Shown here in pieces: positions 47,060 to 56,600 of a DNA stretch of 64,000 bases. Every line of letters starts with the position of its first letter. Positions within the stretch are counted from its first letter, which is position 1. The stretch comes from JAWKOK01 sp963765875 (lineage in GTDB: Bacteria > Chloroflexota > Anaerolineae > Caldilineales > Caldilineaceae): positions 1 through 64,000 of the forward strand of contig CAVXYK010000026.1 of NCBI GenBank assembly GCA_963765875.1. The letters run 5' to 3'. Under the pieces are notes generated by a model. The model searched no databases and was not told the origin of the DNA. It was given only the letters and a program-made list of their open reading frames with translations. Both the position numbers and the translations under genes were made by a program.

Positions 47060-49621
47060 ATGAAGAACTACCCCAACAATGCTCTATTTCGGGTATTGAT
47101 ATTACTATTGGCAATCGCCATCGTCTTCCCAGCGTCAAGCGCCCTTGCACAATCACCTCAACCTCCCGTTGACGTAATTGTGCAAGGGATACCGTCTGCG
47201 AACCTCAAAGACCTGATTGAGGCAGCCGGAGGTAAAGTGACAAGAGATCTGTACGTCATCGACGCCGTAGCAGCAAGCGTGCCGACGGACCGGCTCGAAT
47301 TATTGGTTGCGGACAACCCCTCTATTCATATTTGGCGAGACAGTCCCGTGCACAGTGCAGACAGTGCGGATCCGGGTCAGATTATCGCGCCTTTTGCCGG
47401 TTATGAGTATGCCGAAGCCGATTTTAAACTGGACGAAGTCATTGCCTGTGACGGCGAACGAGACAAACTGGACGAAATCGGCCGGGCGCCGCTGGATCCC
47501 AACGTGTTTCAATCCTATCGGTTTTCTCCGTCAGTTGATCCGTCGAATATGCCTCAGTCCATCGGCCTCTACTTTGCGTTCAAGGAGAAAGAACTCGACA
47601 ATGCACACTTGCAGGTGCTGCAAACTTCAACCCAAACATGGCATACCTTTCCCATCGATACCCTGATCAGCGAGGACAATGAGATCGCGACCACGCTGAA
47701 TCTGACATCGCTCCTCCAGACGCCCACCGATCTAGTCAACCTGGAAGTGCGCTTTGCTGCAAGCTCTAATGATGGAGGAAAAGCCGAGGTCGACTGTGCA
47801 GTTCTACAACTCAGCGCATTCCCCGGTGGACAATCCCAGGCTGCGGTGGCGCCGTCTGCGGGCGGAGAGTACAAATCCGCAGACTTTAAGCTAGAAGACG
47901 TGCTCAACGAGGGCGGCAAAGACAATTTGGATAGCGTTCCCCAAGATGTTATCGATCCCAATCTGTTTCAGGGCTATACCTTTTCGGCAGCAGTCGATCC
48001 GAATGACATGCCCGGTCTGGTGGACCTGCGCTTTGCCTTCAAAGAGAAAGGATTGGCGAGCGCCCGCATAGAGGTACGCCAGGCTTCGACCGGCGTGTGG
48101 TATCCGTTCGAGGTTGATGTCAACAGCACTGACGACCAATTCATCAACACTGTTCTCGATCTAACCGAAGCGTTGGTTGTTGCTGAAGACTTCGCCGACA
48201 TCCAGGTACGGTTCTATGCCGCACGCGGCCATGACGATAAAGCTGAGGTCGATATGGCCAATTTGCGCCTCGCACACCTGATCGGCAACATATCCAGTGT
48301 CGACCCAGCCCAGTCCTTCGAGGCCGTCAATGCCGCCCCCGTGTGGGAATCCGGCAATAACGGCGGCGGAATCGGCATCGCCGTGTTGGATAGCGGTGTC
48401 AAGAAGTACAAAGAATTGGAGAAGGATTCCCACGACCATAAGACCGGATTACCAGAGGGCTGGGACAGCGTAAAGCGCAAGAAGGGTGGTCGTGATGACA
48501 AAAACGGCCATGGCACGCTTGTTGCCTCGATTGCCAGCAATCAGAAGCGCAATGCCCAAGGGCAGTACTTTGGCGTTGCACCCGATTCGACCGTGATTCC
48601 CATTCAGGTGCTCAATGAAGACGGCTCCGGCACCTACGCCCAGGTGATAGAGGGCATTCAGTGGGCTATCGATCATCGGAGCGAGCACAACATTCGGGTC
48701 ATGAACCTCTCTCTCAGCGCGGCCGTACGTTCCCACTACTGGGACGACCCGCTGAACCAAGCGGTGATGCGCGCTTGGCAGGCGGGCATCGTTGTGGTCG
48801 TCGCGGCAGGCAATTCGGGACCTGTCCCCATGAGCATCGGCGTACCCGCCAACAATCCGTACGTTATCACGGTAGGCGCCTTGACAGATGCCTACACGCC
48901 GACCGATTGGTCGGATGACTATGTCGCGAGTTTCTCCTCTGCAGGCCCCACATTCGAAGGCTTTGTCAAGCCGGACATGCTGGCGCCCGGCGGCCACGTC
49001 GTCGGTCTGATGTCAGGGAAGTCCCATTTGGCTAAGAAGCACCCCCACCAACAACGCGACAAGGACTACTATCAGTTGACCGGTACGTCCATGAGTGCAG
49101 CCCAAGTCTCCGGTGTCGTCGCTCTGATGTTGGCCCACAACCCACACCTGACACCTGATGAAGTCAAGCATCGGTTGATGTCGTCGGCTCAGCCGGCGGT
49201 CAATGCAGACGGCAGCCCGACCTTCAGCCTTTGGCAGCAGGGCGCTGGACGCGTCAACGCATTCCGAGCCGTCTACGGTGACTATCCGGGCGCCGCAAAT
49301 CGAGGCCTGGACATCAACGCCGACCTGGCCGGCGCCCAACATTTCGGCGGAGCCACGCGCTGGAATCCAGAGACCAATCAGTACTACTTAGTGGATGAGA
49401 ATGGCCACACGTGGAGTGAAGGCCACACGTGGAGTGAAGGCCACACGTGGAGTGAAGGCCACACGTGGAGTGAAGGCCACACGTGGAGTGAAGGCCACAC
49501 ATGGAGTGAAGGCCACACGTGGAGTGAAGGCCACACATGGAGTGAAGGCCACACGTGGAGCGAAACCATCGGGTGGAACGACGCCATCGCAGCCCTCGTC
49601 ACTTGGGTTGAAGACGAATAA
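47060..49621 (+). CDS. Secreted S8 family serine peptidase (subtilase) with C-terminal GHTWSE repeats
   Basis: 853 residues, intact. Signal peptide (1-31, ending ALAQS); an N-terminal inhibitor-like segment; two homologous domains of about 135 residues (about 112-250 and 270-410; each opens with ADFKL and contains FAFKEK) of unknown type; then the subtilisin domain (about 425-745). Catalytic triad: Asp444 (AVLDSGV), His484 (NGHGT), Ser677 (GTSMSAAQVSG). The oxyanion Asn is in AAGNSGP. The C-terminus carries nine exact hexapeptide repeats GHTWSE (nucleotides 49403-49564), then TIGWNDAIAALVTWVEDE. The enzyme should act outside the cell. TGGAG sits about 8 nt before the start. Confidence 0.92.
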   Translation: MKNYPNNALFRVLILLLAIAIVFPASSALAQSPQPPVDVIVQGIPSANLKDLIEAAGGKVTRDLYVIDAVAASVPTDRLELLVADNPSIHIWRDSPVHSADSADPGQIIAPFAGYEYAEADFKLDEVIACDGERDKLDEIGRAPLDPNVFQSYRFSPSVDPSNMPQSIGLYFAFKEKELDNAHLQVLQTSTQTWHTFPIDTLISEDNEIATTLNLTSLLQTPTDLVNLEVRFAASSNDGGKAEVDCAVLQLSAFPGGQSQAAVAPSAGGEYKSADFKLEDVLNEGGKDNLDSVPQDVIDPNLFQGYTFSAAVDPNDMPGLVDLRFAFKEKGLASARIEVRQASTGVWYPFEVDVNSTDDQFINTVLDLTEALVVAEDFADIQVRFYAARGHDDKAEVDMANLRLAHLIGNISSVDPAQSFEAVNAAPVWESGNNGGGIGIAVLDSGVKKYKELEKDSHDHKTGLPEGWDSVKRKKGGRDDKNGHGTLVASIASNQKRNAQGQYFGVAPDSTVIPIQVLNEDGSGTYAQVIEGIQWAIDHRSEHNIRVMNLSLSAAVRSHYWDDPLNQAVMRAWQAGIVVVVAAGNSGPVPMSIGVPANNPYVITVGALTDAYTPTDWSDDYVASFSSAGPTFEGFVKPDMLAPGGHVVGLMSGKSHLAKKHPHQQRDKDYYQLTGTSMSAAQVSGVVALMLAHNPHLTPDEVKHRLMSSAQPAVNADGSPTFSLWQQGAGRVNAFRAVYGDYPGAANRGLDINADLAGAQHFGGATRWNPETNQYYLVDENGHTWSEGHTWSEGHTWSEGHTWSEGHTWSEGHTWSEGHTWSEGHTWSEGHTWSETIGWNDAIAALVTWVEDE
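49403..49564 (+). repeat. Nine tandem 18-bp repeats encoding GHTWSE
   Basis: The unit ggccacacgtggagtgaa is repeated nine times without spacers, the only differences being cacat for cacgt in two copies and agcgaa in the last. Near identity at silent positions shows recent expansion by slippage or recombination, so copy number may vary between strains. Confidence 0.95.
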
Positions 49622-49637
49622 GAAAATAACTAGCGAT

Positions 49638-49700
49638 CCGCGAAAGGCACACAAAAACACCAAGCGAGAGTCGCTTGGTGTTTTTGTGTGCCTTTCGCGG
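49638..49700. terminator. Perfect 30-bp palindrome, probable bidirectional terminator
   Basis: The 30-nt arms (49638-49667 and 49671-49700) are exactly complementary over a GAG loop. The stem contains ttttt/aaaaa, so each strand would present a GC stem followed by a T-run. It sits 17 nt after the subtilase stop and between convergent genes. The rest of the gap to 49929 holds no gene. Confidence 0.8.
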
Positions 49701-49929
49701 TCTGGAGGGCTAACTCGACGGCTAGAGCCGTCACTACTAGCGCCCACTGGCTGACGAATCGAACTTTACGGTTCGCACAAAGGGCGTGCAAACCAAACAG
49801 TGGCAGGATGTACAAATCGCGGGGATGCTTGATCGCCATGCATCAATGAGGGCTGTGCGCTATGGATGGCCACTCGTAGATCTGTCTATGATCAGTGCGA
49901 CAAGCGATGACAATGCCTGTTCGGTCGGC

Positions 49930-52900
49930 TCAGGGCCGGAATCTGGTGTGAAGCGCGATCCGCAGTCTGTCCAGAAGTTCCAAGACTGAAGCCCTAGTCA
50001 ATGCATCAGTGGCTTGGTGACAATAGATCAGTTCTAGGATTTCCAACGCTTGCGTCCGTTCATCTAGATCGCCGGCCGCGAGCACGCTGGCCATGCCGGT
50101 TAGCGACTCCAGCACAAGCGGAATGGCGCCGACGCCCCAGGCCAGGCTAATCGCTTCGGCAAAGGCGCTTTCGGCTTCGACCCTATCTCCGGTTGCCAAC
50201 AGTACTGATCCCAAATTGCTCAATATATTAGCAATCTGGTGCTGGTCGCCGATTTCACGATATAGCAGAAGGCTTTCACGCAGAAGCTCTAGAGAGCGGA
50301 CATGATTACCGCTCCGATTGGCCAAATAGCCCAAATTATTGAGCGAAGCAGCAATTCCCCAGTCATCGTTGATTTCGCGACGCATTGACAGGCATTGCGC
50401 GTAGAGTCGTTCCGCATCTTCAGAAAGGCCCTGCCGATCTGCCACGATGCCGAGATCACTGAGTGTATTGGCAATACCACGCCGATCATCCGAGGCACGG
50501 AATAGGCTCAGTGCTTCGTTGAGCAGGATGCCGGCCTCTTCGTAGCGTCCGGCAGAACCAGCGGCGATTCCGAGCAGTTTCAATGCGCCGGCGACACCCG
50601 TTTTGTCGCCGATCTCACGGTAGAAGGCGAGGCTCTGCGTGCAAAGCTCTTCCGCGGTCGCGTAGTTGCCATCGGCTCTTTCGACTGCGCTGAGAAAATA
50701 GAGACAAAACGCGCGTTCCGCTCTTGCACCGATACCTGGCGCAATCGATTGGCTCGTCACAACCTCAAGACTCTTGCGCATGTTCTCTCTTGCCTGCGAG
50801 TGACGTCCCAGCCGATAGGCGAAGCGACCCTGACGACTCAGCAGTCGAGCGAAAATGAGTCGCAGGCTATCCTCATCAGTTTCCTCGAGAACCGCTTGAA
50901 GCGTTGAGGCAGCATACTCGAAGATTGCCTCCCCCTCTTTGACCCAGCCTTGCCCATAGTAGAAGTAGTGAAGCCCTTCCAGGCTGATCTTGATCTGCTC
51001 CAATCTTCTGTTCTTCACCGCCCAATCCCAGGCCGCTCGAAGATTGTCGGCCTCATTGGCAACCTCGGCAAACACCTCGCGCCGTTGGAGCTGTCGTAGA
51101 TCGGCTTCGCGTGCCTGTAGAAAACGCGCATAATAGTTGCAGTGTTCGTTCTGGGTCATGTTCATTAGGTCATCGAGTTCTCGGAGTTTGCGCAGCGAGA
51201 ATTGCCTCAGAACACTATGCATTTCATAACGGCTCGATCTGGCGCTACGCACCACAGACCTATCAATGAGCGCAGTCAGTAGTCGCAGCGGCGCCCCGGT
51301 AACTTGCCTGGCAGCGTCGTGGGTAAAGCCGCCTTCAAACACAGACAGCTTGCAGAGTGTGTCGCGTTCGTCCTCATTGAGGTGGCGCCACGAATACTCG
51401 AACAACGCACTCAAACTGCGATGCCGCTCGGGGACGTCGTGTAACGTCGTATCCATGAAGGCAAGATCGTGCTTCAGCCCTGCTGCGATATCGGCGCAGG
51501 ACATAAATCGAATCCAACTTGTTGCCAACTCTATCCCCAGCGGTAAACCCTCGACTATCCGACAGATTTCCGCAGCCGCAGCCAAGTCGGTGTTCGTTTG
51601 GACGACATCCGCGCGAATACGGCGCGCATTTTCCACAAAAAGCTGTACGGCGCTGTATTCGGTCAGCAAGTGCGGCAGGTCACTCGGTCGCTTTGCAATC
51701 GTTTCCGCCGAGGGATACGTCAAGCCGTCAAGTTCGCGAACCCATTCTTGCTGAAGATGTATACGCGCTTGTGAAGTCACCAAGAGACGCGTGTGCGCCG
51801 CCGCCGACAGGATGTCCAGAAGCAACTGCTCGCCCTCGCTTCTCGCCGAGCGCGCAAGTTCAGGCGTTTTGAACAACAAATGTTCGAAGTTATCTAGAAT
51901 CAACAACACCTGTTTTTCGCGCAGATAGTTGATGAGCTGTATTTTTGGATCGCTTCGGCCCTGAAGGTGTAGAGGTATCGCCTCTAGGATGGCGGGAACA
52001 ATTAGATCTGCAGATCGAATTGCCGCCAGATAGACGATGTAGACGCCATCCTGAAACGAATCTAGAACACAAGTACCAACTTCGATGGCAAGCCGGCTTT
52101 TGCCGATCCCGGGTGGGCCAACAAAGGTCAACAATCGGCAACCAGGCTTGCTGGTCAGCAACTGGCTTGTCTCTCGCAGTTCCTTCTCTCGCCCGAGCAG
52201 CGGTAGCAGCGGTTGAGGCAGATTATGCTTGGGCAAACGCGTCCTTGGCTCAGATTGCGAGGTGTACGCTATCGTTTCAGATTCCGCTTCACGTCGTCGG
52301 GAATCTGACGCCGCCAAAATACCGTCAGGGGTTCCTGGAATCTCGATCGCTGCAGCGGGCTGCAACACAGAGATACGTCCAGCCTTGATGCTTGCATGGA
52401 GTTCATCGGTCTCCGCATCCGGAGTCGTGTTCAATTCAGCAGCCAGAATGCGTACGCATTCCGTGTATTGGCGCAGTGCTGCAGCCTGATTGCCCGACAG
52501 TGCATAAAGCCGCATCAATTCACGGTGAACAAACTCATGGTCAGGCGTCATCGAAAGCCATTGCCGTGCGTATCGCAGGGCTGTTTCAATATCGTTCTGA
52601 TCGCACCAGCCTTGAGTCAGGCGCGAAAGCGCGCCAATCATTTCGGCACGGAGTTGTTCCCCCTCGAAGAACTGCCACTCGTCAAATTCAGGACAATCCA
52701 GCAGCGAGTACCCTTGCATGAAATCGCCGTGATAGAGCCGAACGGCCTCGCTCAAAACAGGTAGGCAGCAAGGACAGACCTTATCCTGTGGATGGCCGTG
52801 CCCTGTACATTGGCGGAGCAGTGTACGAAACAGGTCGACATCGAACGACAATTCATTGCCGAGCGACAAGCCAATCAGAATCCCGATCTGCAGATATTAG

Positions 52901-53200
52901 ATCGGCGCCAGTCGCCTTCTTGATGACCGCCAGATCGCGACGCAGATAGGAATTCGCTCTGGAGCGGCTCGCGTCCGGCCACAACATTCCTGCAAGTGTT
53001 GTGCGCTGCACCCGGCCATCAGACATGGCCAGATATGCCAGCAGGGAAAACGCTTTACGTCGGGCAATGTGCACAGGTTCGCCGGCTTTCACATTGCCCG
53101 ACGTCGCGTTACTAGGCATTAAGCCATCAATAGATTCAGACTCGTCCACGACACACAGCAGACGAGGCGAGCCCAGGAGTCGCAGTCTAAGCGAGTTCAT
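49930..53200 (-). CDS. BTAD-domain transcriptional regulator with NTPase and TPR domains (one frameshift)
   Basis: Large SARP/LuxR-type one-component regulator, about 1090 codons. A winged-helix DNA-binding domain (about 1-110, RRKAFSLLAYLAMSDGRV... LWPDASRSRANSYLRRDLAVIKK), a frameshift near 52870, the BTAD domain (about 120-260) containing a Cys/His cluster (CTGHGHPQDKVCPCC), an NB-ARC-like NTPase (P-loop FVGPPGIGKSRLA; Walker B VLLILDNFEHLL), and a C-terminal TPR array of at least seven repeats (LSNLGIVADRQG, LNNLGYLANRSG and similar). Such proteins bind direct repeats upstream of their targets. It is divergent from the SdrD_B gene, and direct repeats lie in the shared promoter region (53324-53363). 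Confidence 0.88.
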
Positions 53201-53323
53201 TTTCTATTGCTCGAAATCCAAAATGGCAACAGACGATACCGCTGCCACCAGTTCGAATAGTACATGATATCCTCTCGAAAATCAATAAGGATACACGCGC
53301 CTATGTATCGACATCCGCTATTC

Positions 53324-53363
53324 TGGCGCTCTTTGGCGCGCTATCTGGCGCTGTTCAGGCGCG
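53324..53363. promoter_or_regulatory. TGGCGCT/G iterons at 10-12 bp spacing between regulator and giant surface-protein gene
   Basis: Four heptamers, tggcgct (53324), tggcgcg (53334), tggcgct (53346) and aggcgcg (53357), are spaced 10, 12 and 11 bp. SARP/BTAD regulators are known to bind heptamer direct repeats spaced by one helical turn, usually 11 bp. The site lies 124-163 bp before the regulator start and 238-277 bp before the SdrD_B gene start, so it could control both. The rest of 53201-53600 shows no gene. Confidence 0.55.
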
Positions 53364-53600
53364 CAGAAATGCTAGAGTGTATTGGATATCTAGTCCGCAG
53401 CACTGCCGCTGAAGATTGCATATTTTTCGCGCACAGATGATCCGCATGCATATGGTTCAAGAGTTCTGGCGATTTTCGGAAGGAGAAATGACAGCGCGCA
53501 AAATTGAGGGTGCATTCGGTGATGAACACAAGGAGCAACTGTAATTCGGGCGGACTATACCCGTCCATCCATGGACACAGATAATTTTACGGAGGAAATC

Positions 53601-56600
53601 ATGTTTGGCAAGGCATGGCCCGTCGCAAGAAAGGTCAGTACCTTTGGCCTTCTCATTGCTATACTACTTGTTACATCGTTTGCGGGGCTGTTGCTCCAAC
53701 CAGTACAAGCGCAAGTCCCAGATGAAGAACGAGACACGCGTTCCTGGACTGATCCAGACGGGAGCGGGGTGACGATAACCTTCAGCACACCGAATCTCTA
53801 TTATTCATGCATGTCGACATTCGACCGCATCTACACCGAAGGCGTGCCCGACGACTGGAAACTAAACGGTTATGTCAATCTATTTTGGGCGACACCAACG
53901 GGAAACGAACTCGTTCCTAACGGCAGCTACAACGTCAATCAGACCGGCAACCTGGATCTGGCCATCCCGTATCCGCCGGCGGCCGGCTGGCCGGATCTCA
54001 GTTCGATAGGGAATCCGCTACGTGAACTCCACGTCGATCTGTCAATTGTCGTTCGTGATGGGGCCGGCCAGTTGGTGACCTGGATTGGCGGCGACATGCA
54101 GGGCGCTCCCGGCGTGTTAGGGCCGGGTCAAGATTGGGATGTCATTTGCAATCCAGGGGATCCCTCGTTCAAGACGCCGACAGTCAGCCTGGTTAAGTAC
54201 ACCAACGACCAGGACGCCAATGATCCCAACGCGGCTGGCGTGCCCGAGATTGCAGCCGGCCATCCGGTTGTGTGGACCTATGATGTAGAGAACATCGGCG
54301 CTGTTGCCATCGCCAAACTCTACGTGACCGTCACCGACAACATCGCCGGCGTCGAACCTGTCTTTGATTCTGTAAAATCCGGCAACGACAATGACATCCT
54401 CGAGCCGAGCGAGATCTGGACCTATCGGGCCGAAGGCGTCGCGCTCGATCTGACGATAGCCGATCTGCCGACCCTCGTCCCTGATGTCTGTCGCCAGGGC
54501 GATGCCAATGCGCCCGGCCGCACTGCCTACGCTAATCTCGGCAAGGTCAGTGTGCCAGGTGCGGAGGACGATACCGATCCCTCCAGCTATTGCAATCCGC
54601 CGAAGCTGGTACTGGGCGACCGCGTCTGGTATGACCAGAACCAGAACGGTATCCAAGATCCCAACGAGCCCGGCTACAACGGCGCCACGGTGGACCTCTA
54701 CGACAACGCCACCTGCACCGGCACACCGATCGCCAACACAACCACGGGCGCCGCAGGGCCGGCAGGCTTCTATCAGTTCACCGACCTGGCAGCCGGCGAC
54801 TACTGCGTGCAGTTCGGCAACATTCCGGCCGGCTGGAGCATCAGCCCGGCCGACCAGGGCGACGGAACCAACGACAGCAGCGCCAATGGCAGCGCCCAGA
54901 TCCCCAACATCAGCCTGATCGCCGATGACCCCAACGAGGACATGGGCATCTACGTGCCCGGCAGCCTGGGCGACGACGTGCGCTGTCTGACCACGGGCGC
55001 CCCGCTGGCCAACATCACGGTGACACTGTTCGAGGACTTCAACGGCGACGGCGTGGCCGACGGGCCGGCGATCGACACGACGGAGTCGGACGCCAACGGC
55101 TTCTACCAGTTCACGGGACTAGAAGTAGCCCTGGCCGGCGATCCTAACAACACAACCAACTACATCGTCCAGGTCGATACCAATGACGCCGACCTGGGAA
55201 CATGCAATGTGGCTACGCCGCCGACGGAATACAACCCGCCGCTGGACAGCAACAACCCCAATGATCCCAACAATGACTTCTCCTTCGAGAAGCCGCCCGT
55301 CGGTTCCATCGGCGACACGGTCTGGCAGGACAACAACGGCAACGGCATCCAGGATCTCGGCGAACCCGGCATCCCCAACGTCACCGTTTTCCTTAACGAT
55401 CCCGGTCCTGACGGTCTCTGCGCCACCGCCGATGACGCAAACATCGGCTCTGACGTGACCGACGCCAACGGCAACTATCTCTTCACCGGTCTGCCGGCGG
55501 CCACCTACTGTGTTGATCCTGATCAGACCACAGTGCCGGACGGCCTCGTACTGACCACCAACAACGATCCCGAGACGGTCGACCTCGGCCCAGGCGAGAA
55601 TTTCCTGGACGCCGACTTCGGCTACCAGCCGCCACGGTTGAGCCTCGGCGACCGCGTCTGGTATGACCAGAACCAGGATGGTATCCAGGATCCCAACGAG
55701 CCTGGCTATAACGGCGCGACGGTGGATCTCTACAACAACGCCGCCTGTTCCGGCGGACCGATCGCCAGCACAACCACGGGCGCCGCAGGTCCGGCAGGCT
55801 TCTACCAGTTCACCGACCTGCCAACCGGCGACTACTGCGTCCAGTTCGGCAACATCCCCGTCGGCTGGAGCATCAGCCCGGCAGACCAGGGTGACGGAGC
55901 CAACGACAGCAGCGCCAATGGCAACGCCCAGATCCCCAACATCAATCTGACCGCCGATGATCCCAACAAAGACATGGGCATCTACGTGCCCGGCAGCCTG
56001 GGTGACAGCGTGGTCTGCGTGAGCACGGGTCAGGGCTTGGCCAACATCACGGTCACGCTTTTCGAGGACTTCGACGGCAACGGAGCGCCGGACGGTCCGG
56101 CAGTTACCACGACCGAGACTGACGGAACCGGCTTCTACCAGTTCACAGGACTGGAAGTGGCGTTAGCCGGCGACCCCAACAACACAACCAACTACATCGT
56201 CCAGGTCGATACCAATGACGCCGACTTGGGAACATGCAATGTGGCTATGCCGCCGACGGAATACAACCCGCCGCTGGACAGCAACAACCCCAATGATCCC
56301 AATAACGACTTCGGTTTCGAAGAAGCGCTGGCCGCCTTGGGCGACTTCGTCTGGAACGACCTCAATGCCAATGGCATTCAGGATCCAGACGAGCCAGGCA
56401 TCCCTGGCGTGACCGTCCGCCTGCGCACCTGCGCAAGCACGACTGTCATTGCCACGACCAGCACCGACGCCAACGGTTTCTACAGCTTCACCGATCTGAC
56501 CCCTGACTGTTATCGGGTGCGCTTCGCGGCGCCGGCTGGTTTCGTCTTCAGCCCGCCCAACCAGGGCACGGATGATACGGAAGACAGTGATGCGATTCCG

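Noticed and set aside
46672..47172. 166-codon plus-strand frame before the subtilase
   Set aside because: It overlaps the signal peptide of the subtilase in another frame, includes the iteron array and has no features.
49403..49564. The 18-bp tandem array considered as a CRISPR or VNTR in non-coding DNA
   Set aside because: There are no spacers, and the unit is in frame within a protease gene, so it is a coding repeat.
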